NCBI GenBank assembly: GCA_028279245.1 | Contig: JANQOE010000011.1 | Coordinates: 1 to 64,000 of the forward strand | Direction of reading: 5' to 3' | Source: Alphaproteobacteria bacterium | Lineage (GTDB): Bacteria; Pseudomonadota; Alphaproteobacteria; UBA6615 | DNA length: 64,000 nucleotides | Shown here: piece after piece, positions 25,844-34,631 of the stretch | How positions within the stretch are numbered: position 1 is the first letter of the stretch | Layout of the letters: each line of letters opens with the position of its first letter | Notes under the pieces: generated by a model | The model's database searches: none | Told to the model about the DNA's origin: nothing | The model's input: only the letters and a program-made list of their open reading frames with translations | Program-made: the position numbers and the translations under genes

Positions 25844-26762
25844 CGCCCTTGAGATTGAGCATGCTGCGTGCTTCGTCAGGGGTCGCGATCTCCAAGGAAA
25901 GGTCGGCGAGGATGCGTCTGATCTTGCTTACCTGGGCTGCGTTCGATTCGGCCATGACGCCCTTGCCGAGATAGAGGCTGTCCTCGAGACCGACACGCAC
26001 GCTTCCCCCCAACATCGCGGCATTGGTGGTGAAGGCCATCTGATGCCGGCCGGCGGCCAGGACGGACCAGACATAGTCTTCGCCGAACAGACGGTCTGCG
26101 GTGCGCCGCATGAACAACAGATTGTCATGCTCGGCGCCGATACCGCCGAGGATACCGAAGATGGACTGAATGAAGATCGGGGGCCGCAGCAAGCCGCGGT
26201 CCAAGAAATGCGCCGTGTTGTAGAGGTGGCCGATGTCGTAGCACTCGTGCTCAAACTTCGTGCCATGTTCCTCCCCCAACTCCTTAAGGAGCCGTTCGAT
26301 GTCGGCAAAGGTGTTGCGGAAGATGAAGTCCTTGGTGCCGCGCAGGTAGGGCTCTTCCCAGTCGTGCTTCCAGGCCGCGTATTTGTCGGCGACCTGAAAC
26401 AGGCCGAAGTTCATGGACCCCATGTTCAAGGAGGCCATCTCCGGTTTGGCGCGCATCGCGGCGGCCATCCGGTCGTCCAGGGTCATGCCGAGGCCGCCGC
26501 CGGTGGTGATGTTCACGACGGCGTTCGAGGCCTGTTTGATGCGCGGAAGGAACTGCATGAAGACGTCCGGATCGGCCGTTGGCTGGCCGTTCTCCGGGTT
26601 GCGCGCATGGAGATGGAGGATGGCGGCGCCAGCTTCGGCGGCGGCGATGCTTTGTTCAGCAATCTCGTTGGGCGTCAGTGGCAGGTGATCCGACATGGTC
26701 GGGGTGTGAATTGCGCCGGTCACCGCGCATGAAATGACGACCTTGTCGGTTTTCTTGGCCAC
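25824..26762 (-). CDS. BKACE-family beta-keto acid cleavage enzyme (DUF849)
   Basis: A 312-residue Zn-dependent enzyme of the family typified by 3-keto-5-aminohexanoate cleavage enzyme (Kce). These condense a beta-keto acid with acetyl-CoA to give acetoacetate and a new CoA ester. Metal-binding His residues lie in ILHLHAR; NITTGGG, MGSMNFG and FEHECYDIGHLYN are family landmarks. It is 11 bases downstream of the M20 deacylase gene. The substrate is not readable; BKACE members use many beta-keto acids, including dehydrocarnitine. Confidence 0.9.
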   Translation of the reverse strand: MAKKTDKVVISCAVTGAIHTPTMSDHLPLTPNEIAEQSIAAAEAGAAILHLHARNPENGQPTADPDVFMQFLPRIKQASNAVVNITTGGGLGMTLDDRMAAAMRAKPEMASLNMGSMNFGLFQVADKYAAWKHDWEEPYLRGTKDFIFRNTFADIERLLKELGEEHGTKFEHECYDIGHLYNTAHFLDRGLLRPPIFIQSIFGILGGIGAEHDNLLFMRRTADRLFGEDYVWSVLAAGRHQMAFTTNAAMLGGSVRVGLEDSLYLGKGVMAESNAAQVSKIRRILADLSLEIATPDEARSMLNLKGGDDVGF

Positions 26763-26773
26763 GGCTCGCTCCC

Positions 26774-27937
26774 TTAGTCACCGTTCATTTTGGTCAGTCG
26801 GTTCACCGCGTCCAGTTGGATTAACGCCGCATCGACCAATTGCTGAATCGGTACGGACTCGTTTGCGGCGTGCCCCTCGCTGCCGGCCCCGGGCCCGAAG
26901 TTGAGGATCTCGATGCCATCGTTGGCGAAGTAGCGGCCATCGCTGACCCCGGTGGCGTTGAGAAACTGCGCGGGCGATCCGAGCCGTCGTTCGATTGCAG
27001 CCGAGAAGGCGGAGACGCACCGGCCGTCCGCCGGCGCTGAGAAACCGTTGGTTCCGGTGACGAAGGCGACGTCCACAGTGCCGACGGGTTCGTCTATCTG
27101 CTCGATAAGAGTCTTCATCTCGGCAAAGGCGCAATCCACATCCTCGTTCGGCAGCAGACGCCGGTCGATCTCAAGGGTGCAGGCGGCCGGAACAACGTTC
27201 GCGTTGTGGCCGCCGCGAATGAGCCCGAGGTTCATGGTGGATTGCTTGTCGTCGGCGGTACGTGCGGCCAGTTGTGGCGCGAGATCTGTTTCGAGGCGCT
27301 GAATGATCCGCGACATGCGGGTTATCGCGTTGTCGCCGGCGGCCGGGTTGCCGGCGTGCGCTGCTTTGCCCGTGGTGGAGACAGTCAGCCACAGGACGCC
27401 GCGTTCTTCCGTAATCAACTGGTTTTCGGTCTGCGCACCGAGCACAAGCATATCCGGCCGGACGACCCCGGTTTCCCGGAGCAGGTATAGGCCGTCAAGG
27501 CCGAGGCGTTCCTCGTCACCGACGAAGGTGAAGACGACTTCCCCTTCGCTGGGTCCGCCCCGTTTGGCCAGTTGCTCGGCCAGCCAAAGGTGGACCGCCA
27601 TGGAGCCTTTGCAGTTGCCGGCGCCAAGTCCGACGACGTGTCCATCTTCTATTTGCGCGGTGAACGGGTCTGTTCGCCAGTTGGCGCGCTCGCCCAAATC
27701 GACCGTGTCGACATGGGCGTTGAAGACGAGCGACGGACTGCCGGTGCCGATGCGTGCGACGACGTTGTCGATGTCCGGTGTTCGGGCGTGGTGCTCAACC
27801 TGCAGTCCGGCACGTTTCAGCCGGTCGCCAGCATACGCGCAGATAGCTTTGCTTTCGCCGGGCGGGTAGTGGGAGGGGATGGCGATGAGGTCGCTGAGGA
27901 TGGCGACGAGTTCGTCTGCGAGTTGGGATTCGTTCAT
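26774..27937 (-). CDS. M20-family deacylase/peptidase (ArgE/DapE type)
   Basis: A 387-residue zinc hydrolase. ATG 27937 is chosen because GAAGGA lies just upstream; a TTG at 27955 is weaker. Metal-binding and catalytic elements are FNAHVDTVD, GAGNCKGSMA (usual Asp-Cys/Met motif changed to NCKG), the general-base Glu pair in FVGDEERLG, and a late His in SEGHAANES. Relatives remove acyl groups from amino acids (acetylornithine, succinyl-diaminopimelate) or act as dipeptidases. It sits between the allantoate amidohydrolase-like and BKACE genes on one strand. Confidence 0.87.
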   Translation of the reverse strand: MNESQLADELVAILSDLIAIPSHYPPGESKAICAYAGDRLKRAGLQVEHHARTPDIDNVVARIGTGSPSLVFNAHVDTVDLGERANWRTDPFTAQIEDGHVVGLGAGNCKGSMAVHLWLAEQLAKRGGPSEGEVVFTFVGDEERLGLDGLYLLRETGVVRPDMLVLGAQTENQLITEERGVLWLTVSTTGKAAHAGNPAAGDNAITRMSRIIQRLETDLAPQLAARTADDKQSTMNLGLIRGGHNANVVPAACTLEIDRRLLPNEDVDCAFAEMKTLIEQIDEPVGTVDVAFVTGTNGFSAPADGRCVSAFSAAIERRLGSPAQFLNATGVSDGRYFANDGIEILNFGPGAGSEGHAANESVPIQQLVDAALIQLDAVNRLTKMNGD

Positions 27938-27951
27938 TCTTCCTTCGGTTC

Positions 27952-29208
27952 TCAAGCGTCGGTTAGTTCGACCAGGCAGGCCGTCAAGACACGGGCGCCG
28001 GCTGCCAAGTCGTCAGGCTTGGCGTTTTCGGCCTCGTTGTGGCTGATGCCTTTTTCGCAGGGCACGAAGATCATCCCGGTTGGGCACACGCGGGCGAGGT
28101 ACATGGCATCGTGCCCAGCGCCCGACGGCAGGCGCATTTTCGAGTAGCCGAGAGCCGCGGTTTGGCGGTCGACCAGATCGACGACCGCTGGTGCAAAGGC
28201 GGTCGGCGGCATGTCGTCAATAAGCTGAACATAAACGCTGCACGAGCCGGCGTTGGCCTGGCAGATCGGCTCGATGCGGCCGCCTAGCTGCTTCATCGCG
28301 GTGAGGTCGGGATGGCGGAAATCGATAGAAAACTGGACCCGTCCGGGGACCGTGTTCGGTGACCCGGGCTCGACGTCAAAGCGCCCCACCGTGAAGCGGA
28401 CCGCTTCACCGCCGGCTTCCATCTCCCGGTTGAGTTCCGCCACCATGGTGATGGCTGTTCGCAGGGCGTCGCGGCGGTTTTTCAGTGGCGTGGTGCCGGC
28501 GTGGGCTTCTTCGCCGGTGACCTCAACAGCGTAGCGCCTGGCGCCCTGGATGCCGGTGACGACACCGATCGTCGTGTCGGCCGTCTCAAGGAGCGGCCCT
28601 TGCTCTATGTGGGCCTCAAGATAGGCATGGGGCGGCGGTGCCGCATATGTCGGCACATCTGGTGTGGCGGCGTGTAACGTGGCCAGGGCGGATTCGACGG
28701 TGGTGCCATTCCAGTCGGTGGCGGGGCGAAGTTCTTCGATGCTCATGAGCCCGCTGAATACGCCAGACCCCATGCAGCCAGGCAGAAAGCGGCTGCCCTC
28801 CTCATTGGTCCAGGCGACGAGGTCGATGGGGCGGCGCGGCTGGACGCCGCTTTGGCGGATGGCCTGGAGGGCTTCTAGGCCCGCCAAGACCCCGTAGGTG
28901 CCATCAAAGCGGCCGCCGGTCGGCTGGCTGTCGAGGTGGCTGCCGGTGAGCACCGGGGCCAGGCCGGCCTCGGTACCCGGCAACCGGACGTACAGGTTGC
29001 CGATGGGGTCGGTGGCGGTAGTCAAATCCAGGTCCTGCGCCCACCGGACCATCAGTTGTCGGGCCGCCGCGTCCTCGGGCGATAGGGCCTGGCGGTTGAC
29101 CCCGCCACCAGGGGTGGCGCCGATCCGCGCCATCTTCTCATGGCGCGCCCAGAGGCGTCGTTCGTCGACGGCAGCCCAGGCGCTTGACGGCGCTGAAGGA
29201 GAAGACAT
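27952..29208 (-). CDS. Allantoate amidohydrolase/N-carbamoyl-amino-acid hydrolase family
   Basis: A 418-residue M20-family zinc amidohydrolase. Features: TGSHLDSQPTGGRFDGTYGVLAGLEAL with two metal ligands, WTNEEGSRFLPGCMGSGVF with the catalytic Glu pair, EAHIEQGPLLE, and GEEAHAGTTPLKNRRDAL in the lid domain. The C-terminal metal site is GAGHDAM, and CEKGISHNEAE follows. The family includes AllC, ureidoglycolate and N-carbamoyl-amino-acid hydrolases. The divergent neighbour is a PuuE-type allantoinase, which favours allantoate as substrate. The starts of the two genes are 92 bases apart. Confidence 0.88.
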   Translation of the reverse strand: MSSPSAPSSAWAAVDERRLWARHEKMARIGATPGGGVNRQALSPEDAAARQLMVRWAQDLDLTTATDPIGNLYVRLPGTEAGLAPVLTGSHLDSQPTGGRFDGTYGVLAGLEALQAIRQSGVQPRRPIDLVAWTNEEGSRFLPGCMGSGVFSGLMSIEELRPATDWNGTTVESALATLHAATPDVPTYAAPPPHAYLEAHIEQGPLLETADTTIGVVTGIQGARRYAVEVTGEEAHAGTTPLKNRRDALRTAITMVAELNREMEAGGEAVRFTVGRFDVEPGSPNTVPGRVQFSIDFRHPDLTAMKQLGGRIEPICQANAGSCSVYVQLIDDMPPTAFAPAVVDLVDRQTAALGYSKMRLPSGAGHDAMYLARVCPTGMIFVPCEKGISHNEAENAKPDDLAAGARVLTACLVELTDA

Positions 29209-29300
29209 GGGCGGGATCCACGCGGTACAGTTCGCTCAGCCTTACAGTCGGCGCCCGGCTCGTGCAATGCCGCCGGCAGACCTCTAATCAGGAAGGGATA

Positions 29301-30209
29301 ATGTCCGACGACTATCCGCGAGATATGGTCGGGTACGGCCGGACGCCGCCAAATCCAGACTGGCCGAGTGGCGCTCGCGTCGCCGTGCAGTTCGTCGTCA
29401 ACTATGAGGAGGGGGGTGAGAACAACGTTCTCCACGGCGATGCGGCGTCGGAGGCTTTTCTCTCCGAGATCGTTGGGGCTGTACCCTTCGAGGGCGTGCG
29501 GCACATGAACATGGAGTCGATCTATGAATACGGCAGCCGCGCCGGGTTCTGGCGGCTCCATCGCATGTTCACGGAGCGGCAGATACCGGTCACGGTCTAT
29601 GGCGTTGCCATGGCCCTGGCGCGGCATCCGGAGGCGGTCGCGGCTATGCAGGAGGCACGCTGGGAGATCGCGACCCATGGCTATCGGTGGATCGACTATC
29701 AGTTTGTCGAGGAAGCGATTGAGCGCGAACACATGGCGCGGGCGATCGCCATCCATACGGAGGTCACCGGCGAGCGGCCGCAGGGGTGGTATCTGGGCCG
29801 CTGCAGTCCCAACACTCGACGTTTGGTCGCGGAGGACGGTGGTTTCCTCTATGACGCGGACAGCTACGCGGACGATCTGCCGTATTGGGATCGGACGCAC
29901 GGCCGGGCGCAACTCATTGTTCCCTACACGCTCGACAATAACGACATGCGGTTTGCCAGCTTCCAGGGCTTCAACTCGGGCGATCAGTTCTTCGCCTATC
30001 TGCGGGATGCCTTCGATGTGCTGTATGCCGAGGGCGAGACCGCGCCGAAGATGATGTCCATCGGGCTGCACTGCCGGTTGGCTGGCCGGCCGGGGCGGGC
30101 AGCCGCCTTGGCGCGGTTCCTGGATTATGTGCGCGGGCATGAAGCGGTGTGGCTGTGCCGGCGGGTCGATATCGCGCGGCACTGGATTGACCGTCATCCG
30201 CTGACCTAG
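29301..30209 (+). CDS. puuE: PuuE-type allantoinase (polysaccharide-deacetylase fold)
   Basis: A 302-residue NodB-like hydrolase. ATG 29301 follows AGGAAGGG; an upstream start at 29184 would run into the divergent gene. The N-terminus (YPRDMVGYGRTPPNPDWPSGARVAVQFVVNYEEGGE, in pieces) is diagnostic of metal-independent PuuE allantoinases, as are HMNMESIYEYGSRAGFWR, EIATHGYRWIDY and GWYLGRCSPNTRRLV. It opens allantoin to allantoate. It is divergent from the allantoate amidohydrolase-like gene, making a two-step ureide module. Confidence 0.9.
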   Translation: MSDDYPRDMVGYGRTPPNPDWPSGARVAVQFVVNYEEGGENNVLHGDAASEAFLSEIVGAVPFEGVRHMNMESIYEYGSRAGFWRLHRMFTERQIPVTVYGVAMALARHPEAVAAMQEARWEIATHGYRWIDYQFVEEAIEREHMARAIAIHTEVTGERPQGWYLGRCSPNTRRLVAEDGGFLYDADSYADDLPYWDRTHGRAQLIVPYTLDNNDMRFASFQGFNSGDQFFAYLRDAFDVLYAEGETAPKMMSIGLHCRLAGRPGRAAALARFLDYVRGHEAVWLCRRVDIARHWIDRHPLT

Positions 30210-30226
30210 GTCATCACGGTTGGTTA

Positions 30227-30403
30227 ATGCTCCTGGCTTCGGTAGGCGTGGCCACGACCGCCATGCTGAGCCCCGGGGTGATTATTGGCGGACAGATTGG
30301 ACCAGAGTTGCAGGTTAAGGTGCCGCAGCAGTTGATGATTCGCGCCATCGGCGTGCTCTTCGGGATCATCGGATTGGCGATGCTGCGGCTTGTGTTGGGC
30401 TGA
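30227..30403 (+). pseudogene. C-terminal remnant of TauE/SafE-family permease
   Basis: A 58-codon frame, ATG 30227 to TGA 30403, encodes MLLASVGVATTAMLSPGVI then IGGQIGP and IRAIGVLFGIIGLAML. These match the end of sulfite-exporter TauE/SafE-like membrane proteins, whose full length is about 250-300 residues. No N-terminal part is found upstream, where the allantoinase gene ends 17 bases earlier. It is best read as a leftover of a deleted transporter gene. Confidence 0.6.
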
Positions 30404-30473
30404 CCGCAAGTCGGTTTACAACACTTTCGAACTCGCTTAAGTCCCCAATTGCTTAAAACAAAGGTTGGTATGC

Positions 30474-31196
30474 GTGACACTTGGCTTGTCTGAGGCTCGA
30501 GGCCGCCGTCACCGTCGGAAACGCGCCTGGTGGTTGACGATACGATGGTTGTTCATATTGGGGATCATCGGCGGTGCGGGTGCTTATTCCTACAATCTCG
30601 GCGGCGAGCTTGCCCTGCAGGAAGTCCGCGTTCTAGAGGCTCGCATTGGCGAACTGTCCGACGAGAACGGTCGGCTGCAGTCGCGTCTCGACGGCGTCGG
30701 TCAGGCGATCCGCGACGCGACCGCCCGCGCCAATCAGCTCGAATCGGAGGTGCCGAACGAGCAGGAAAACGCGCTCCTCGATACGATCAGAAAGCGGCTT
30801 TCAGACGGTGTGAATCCGGACCGGCTGGCTTTCGTGCTCGGCGCGGTTAGCAACACGCCGGAGTGTTTTGGCGAGCCGGCGACACGCCGGTTTATTGTGC
30901 GGACGGAGTTGACCGGCGACGGTAACGACACGGTTTCGTTCGCCAACCAGACGATCCTGGTGACGGCGCGTGGTGAGACCTCGCAAAGCGAGGCGGGTGA
31001 ACTGCAGTCCTGGTTCGACCCGGCGCAGGCGATCACCGCGCGGTTCCAGCATATCGATGGGTCCGAGACGGTGGCGGAAGGCGTGTTGCCGCTGACTCAT
31101 TCCGTGGTTGTCGGCGATGTCGAGTACCGGTTTGCCATGAAGGCGGGGCAGCGCTCTTTCATCGATGTGACCGCGGAGTCCTGCAGCTACCCCTAG
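30474..31196 (+). CDS. Single-span membrane protein with coiled coil
   Basis: A 240-residue protein of unknown function. GTG 30474 is preferred because AAGG lies 9 bases upstream; TTG 30465 is possible. Residues about 8-18 are very basic (RGRRHRRKR), residues about 20-40 form one TM helix, and 45-100 are a Glu/Arg/Leu-rich coiled coil (EVRVLEARIGELSDENGRLQ and on). A beta-rich C-terminal domain with two Cys residues follows, probably periplasmic. The layout recalls DUF6776-like envelope proteins, but I do not assign a family. The stop codon overlaps the convergent Tag stop. Confidence 0.75.
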   Translation: MTLGLSEARGRRHRRKRAWWLTIRWLFILGIIGGAGAYSYNLGGELALQEVRVLEARIGELSDENGRLQSRLDGVGQAIRDATARANQLESEVPNEQENALLDTIRKRLSDGVNPDRLAFVLGAVSNTPECFGEPATRRFIVRTELTGDGNDTVSFANQTILVTARGETSQSEAGELQSWFDPAQAITARFQHIDGSETVAEGVLPLTHSVVVGDVEYRFAMKAGQRSFIDVTAESCSYP

Positions 31197-31861
31197 TCGA
31201 CGGATAGCGAAAGTATGCGGCTGATCTGACAGAGTGGGTGCTGGGATTCAGCCTGCCATTCGTTGAAGACGGTCTGGATCTTGGTCCGGTCTCCCTTGCT
31301 CTTTCCCGCACCTTCGTAAGCTTCCCAATGACTTAGGGCGCGCAATGTATCCGGTGTCAGAAGGAAAGTGTCCTTTCCGACCATGCGTAGGAAGGTGGGT
31401 CCGGAATTGCCGCCAAGCTGCTGGAAACGTTTGGAAAGATCTGCCCAGAGTTTGACTATCTTCGAGCTTGGCCAGTCGGCCAGATAGTTGCCCATTGAGC
31501 CGCTGGCCGCCGCTATTTCGAGCATTGCGGTCGCGTTCGCGCGTACCGATTTGATCTTGCCCCAGTGGCGGATGATCCGGGTTTCGGTCATGAGCGCCTC
31601 CAGGTCCTCGTCTGGTATTGCCCGGATGCGCAAGGGTTCGAAACCGTGAAAGACCTCTTCAAACGCTGGCCACTTGGCATCGACGAGACTGTGCTTCAGC
31701 CCGGCGCGGAATACCCTGCGGCTCATCTCGGACAGATAGCGATCGTCGGGAAGTGTGCGCAGTTGTGTGTCGGTACTGGGCTGGGGCAGGCGGGCGGCCA
31801 GCGCGTCCGCGCCGCCGGTGCGCATAGCCGCAGCCTGTTCGATCTCGGCAAAGGGTGACAT
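31193..31861 (-). CDS. DNA-3-methyladenine glycosylase I-like protein
   Basis: A 222-residue HhH-family base-excision glycosylase. ATG 31861 (MSPFAEIEQ) is used, matching the start of the duplicated remnant at 34573. Tag-like features are LSEMSRRVFRAGLKHSLV, the DAKWPAFEEVFHGFEP segment, and RIIRHWGKIKSVRANA. The N-terminal Cys and His that help bind zinc in E. coli Tag are not apparent, so this belongs to a divergent branch. It should excise alkylated purines such as 3-methyladenine. It ends convergently with, and overlaps, the coiled-coil gene. Confidence 0.8.
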   Translation of the reverse strand: MSPFAEIEQAAAMRTGGADALAARLPQPSTDTQLRTLPDDRYLSEMSRRVFRAGLKHSLVDAKWPAFEEVFHGFEPLRIRAIPDEDLEALMTETRIIRHWGKIKSVRANATAMLEIAAASGSMGNYLADWPSSKIVKLWADLSKRFQQLGGNSGPTFLRMVGKDTFLLTPDTLRALSHWEAYEGAGKSKGDRTKIQTVFNEWQAESQHPLCQISRILSLSVD

Positions 31862-31919
31862 GGCGCTAGGGTAAGGCGTGGCGCGCCGATCGACCACACA
31901 ATGCGCGATTGGTTGCTGG

Positions 31920-33071
31920 TTAGGCTGGTAGCTCCTTCAGCGAGCCGTTGGTCTGACGGGATCTTTCCGTCAGGGTCACGCTGGCCGCTTGTGGCCCAAA
32001 CATCTCCTCGGGCTGGCAATCGGCAAAGGTGGCGAAACCGTACCGGTCGGCGTTGCGTTCCACATGCCGCAGATAGTTACGGAGGGCGCGGTGTCCGAAG
32101 CGGTTGTGCAGCTTCGAGTGGCCGATCAGTACAAAGGGTAGGTCGTGCCCGACATGACGGTACCGTGCATACGCGCGGTCCAAGGCAGCGCGCATCTGGC
32201 CGCCAGAGCACTGGTTGAAGTCGGCGCGCCAAGGATGGCGGTCAGTCAGCTTCTGAAGCTTGCTGCGTTTAGCCGTGCTGCTCGATGCCGTGGCGGATGG
32301 CCGCGGTTCGCCCTGACCGACAAATCTGTGCCCGTCGCGCCAGCGCCGATAGCTGTTGTAGAGCCGCGGTGGCGAGACGAACTGCCAAAGCGGCAGAGCT
32401 TCGGCATAGATCGGGTATTCCCATAGTTGGCCGCCCGGCGCGGCTCTACGGATGTCGATGCTGTCCGTACGCCAGGGCAGCAGATCGCTCTCTGCAGAGC
32501 GGTAGTCGAATTCCACCACGCCGCTCCGGACGCCATGCTTGAAGACGGATGAATCAACTGCGATGCCGTTCTTGATCAGCGCCTGGATCGGGTTGGCGGA
32601 GGGCATGATGGCCCAGTTGCCGGCGCGGAAGGCCGTGCACTGATAATCCGGCCGGATCGGACGCAGCAACTCCTCCAGATAGGACTTGCACTGGGCGACG
32701 ACTTCGGTGGCGCGTGCAGCGCTTAGGCCGCCGAACGAATACTCATCCCAGTTTTGCTGCCACGACCCGTCGCGATACTCGGCCGTCATGAACGACGGAT
32801 GGATGTGGAGTTGCACATCGTGCCCGCGCTGAACGGCGGTGCGCAACTGTTCGGCAATCCTCTTGTAGCTGAAGGTGTCCTGCCCCGTTCGCTCGAAGTG
32901 GTCGCGAAACTGTATGATCTCGGCGACCTCGGCGAGGATGGTCAATCGGGCCCCGTGTGCTTCCAGCAGCTCCATCAAGTCCCAGGTCGGATCGACCATC
33001 AAGTCGTCGACGGAGCCGGTGCCGTCGCCGTTGATCTCATAGTCGAGTGTGAAAAGGGACAATAAGCGCAT
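31920..33071 (-). CDS. WalW-like polysaccharide deacetylase-family protein
   Basis: A 383-residue protein starting at ATG 33071 (MRLLSLFTLDYEINGDGTG); a 22-residue upstream extension lacks support. NodB-fold elements are the catalytic Asp region TLDYEINGDG, the metal-binding HIHPSF, and TAFRAGNWAI. The C-terminal part ends in IGHSKLHNRFG. Proteins of this kind accompany surface-polysaccharide genes. It diverges from a glycosyltransferase gene across 281 bases, suggesting a shared role in a glycan. Substrate unknown. Confidence 0.8.
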   Translation of the reverse strand: MRLLSLFTLDYEINGDGTGSVDDLMVDPTWDLMELLEAHGARLTILAEVAEIIQFRDHFERTGQDTFSYKRIAEQLRTAVQRGHDVQLHIHPSFMTAEYRDGSWQQNWDEYSFGGLSAARATEVVAQCKSYLEELLRPIRPDYQCTAFRAGNWAIMPSANPIQALIKNGIAVDSSVFKHGVRSGVVEFDYRSAESDLLPWRTDSIDIRRAAPGGQLWEYPIYAEALPLWQFVSPPRLYNSYRRWRDGHRFVGQGEPRPSATASSSTAKRSKLQKLTDRHPWRADFNQCSGGQMRAALDRAYARYRHVGHDLPFVLIGHSKLHNRFGHRALRNYLRHVERNADRYGFATFADCQPEEMFGPQAASVTLTERSRQTNGSLKELPA

Positions 33072-33352
33072 GGCAAAGAGACCGCTGGTAAACCGGGGGA
33101 GGATTGCAGATCTCCCGCAGTTTGGCGAATAACGCAAAAGCTATAATCGCGGCTCTCTAGATCACTTTCTTGCCAAAAGGGAGCCAATTCTGCGGCGAAC
33201 GGCGGCTGGTCGGTCAGGCCGGCGAAGGGTGGTCTATTGGTTATGCCTAATGATGGGTTGACCGGTGGGATCCTCTCTCCCTTTTTCATGGGCTGCGGCT
33301 CTGATGGCGGACCGTCGGACCCGTGTGCTTTTGATTGTAGGTTTTGAGGCTC

Positions 33353-34462
33353 ATGATCCAATCCTCAGCAGATACCGAGATGTTTGACGCGACTGCGGAA
33401 CAACCATCGACCAGCGAAGCGACGGCGGTCGCCGACGGACCCAAGCTGATCTTGCGGCAGAGCCGGATGTTCTACATCGACATGTGCGAGCATCTGAAAG
33501 AGCGGCACGGGTTCGCCGATCTGGCGGTATCCGAGGATCAGGTGAATGTGTTCCGGTCCAAGTTCGCGCTGCTTGGCGAGCAGTTTGCCGGGCTGGGGTT
33601 GATCCTGCGGAACTTCGGGACCGTGCGGCGGGCGCGGGTGGTCTATGCGGTCGGGTTCATCGCCCTGACGGTGAAGCTGCTGCGGCGGCTGGGCCTGATC
33701 AAATATGAACGGCTGTTCTGGTATTCCTTTTTCATCCACTCGCCGTCCTGGCTGCCGCTGTTCCGGGTGCTGGGCAGACTGCTAGACACAGACCGGGACA
33801 CCTACGTCATTTCGTCGCGCGGGGAGCTGGCTCTCTACGAACGCGAGTTGGCAATCCCGCAACGGCGGATGGTCTACCTGCCGTTCGGCGACTGGCAGAG
33901 CCATCAGACGCCCAAGACCGTACTGCCGACCGATGCCGGGGACAGGCCCTATTACTTCTCCGGCGGCTATAGCAATCGGGACTATGTGGCGCTGGCCAAG
34001 GCCTGGTGGCAGGTGCCGGACCAGAGACTGGTGGTCGTTTGCTCCCGCCTGAACACCGAAATGGACGAGATCGACTTCCCACCGAATGTCGAGATCCTGA
34101 AGGACTTGCCGCTTGAGGAGTTCGAGGGCTGGATCAGCGGGGCGAAGGCGTGCGTGCTGCCGCTGAAGTACAACTCCGGCGCGGCCGGGCACACTGTGCT
34201 GGTGCAATACATGCGGAAGCGGAAGGTCGTCCTCACCAACAGCGTCGACGTGGTGCATGACTACCTGCAGGACGGGGTCCACGGAATCGTGGTTGACGAC
34301 ATTGCGACGGATCTACCGGACGCTATCCGGAAGCTTGAAGCGTCCCCCGATCTTTTCAGCACCTACGCCGATGCGGCCCACGACTTCTATGAGCAGAACT
34401 TTTCCCGCACTGTCATGCAGCGGCGACTGACTGAGATCGTTGAAGGCAAGGCCGGGTCCTAG
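33353..34462 (+). CDS. Glycosyltransferase-like protein (GT-B fold)
   Basis: A 369-residue protein starting at ATG 33353. A low-complexity acidic N-terminus (about 30 residues) precedes a first Rossmann-like half with RARVVYAVGFIALTVKLLRR and LFWYSFFIHSP. The second half carries YYFSGGYSNRDY (donor-side Gly-rich start), EILKDLPLEEFEGWISGAKACVLPL and a C-terminal NSVDVVHDYLQDGVHGIVV, the GT1/GT4 pattern of donor binding. No signal peptide. It probably builds a surface glycan with the divergent deacetylase. Donor and acceptor unknown. Confidence 0.78.
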   Translation: MIQSSADTEMFDATAEQPSTSEATAVADGPKLILRQSRMFYIDMCEHLKERHGFADLAVSEDQVNVFRSKFALLGEQFAGLGLILRNFGTVRRARVVYAVGFIALTVKLLRRLGLIKYERLFWYSFFIHSPSWLPLFRVLGRLLDTDRDTYVISSRGELALYERELAIPQRRMVYLPFGDWQSHQTPKTVLPTDAGDRPYYFSGGYSNRDYVALAKAWWQVPDQRLVVVCSRLNTEMDEIDFPPNVEILKDLPLEEFEGWISGAKACVLPLKYNSGAAGHTVLVQYMRKRKVVLTNSVDVVHDYLQDGVHGIVVDDIATDLPDAIRKLEASPDLFSTYADAAHDFYEQNFSRTVMQRRLTEIVEGKAGS

Positions 34463-34573
34463 TTACAAGCAGGGTGCGCGTTTGCCGCCGCGTTCGCACG
34501 CTTCTAGGTCCTCGTCCGGCATTGCCTGGATGCGCACAGCTGCGGGCTGCTCGATCACGGCAAAGGGTGACAT
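34463..34573 (-). pseudogene. Internally deleted copy of the Tag-like glycosylase gene
   Basis: This 36-codon minus-strand frame begins MSPFAVIEQPAAVR and continues IQAMPDEDLEA. It aligns with the beginning (MSPFAEIEQAAAMR) and an internal piece (IRAIPDEDLEA) of the intact Tag-like gene at 31193-31861. About 190 bases between them are missing, in frame. DNA similarity continues upstream through 34574-34600, matching 31862-31892. After DEDLEA the frame diverges and stops. Both copies are in the same orientation and flank the deacetylase and glycosyltransferase genes. Confidence 0.8.
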
Positions 34574-34631
34574 CGCGCTAGGGCAAAGCGTGGCGCGCCG
34601 ATCGGCTACATGGTCGGTGATCGCTGGCTAG

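Noticed and set aside
29052-30197. Minus-strand open frame of 381 codons
   Set aside because: It lies antisense to the PuuE gene and overlaps the AllC-like gene in another frame; the composition is shadow-like.
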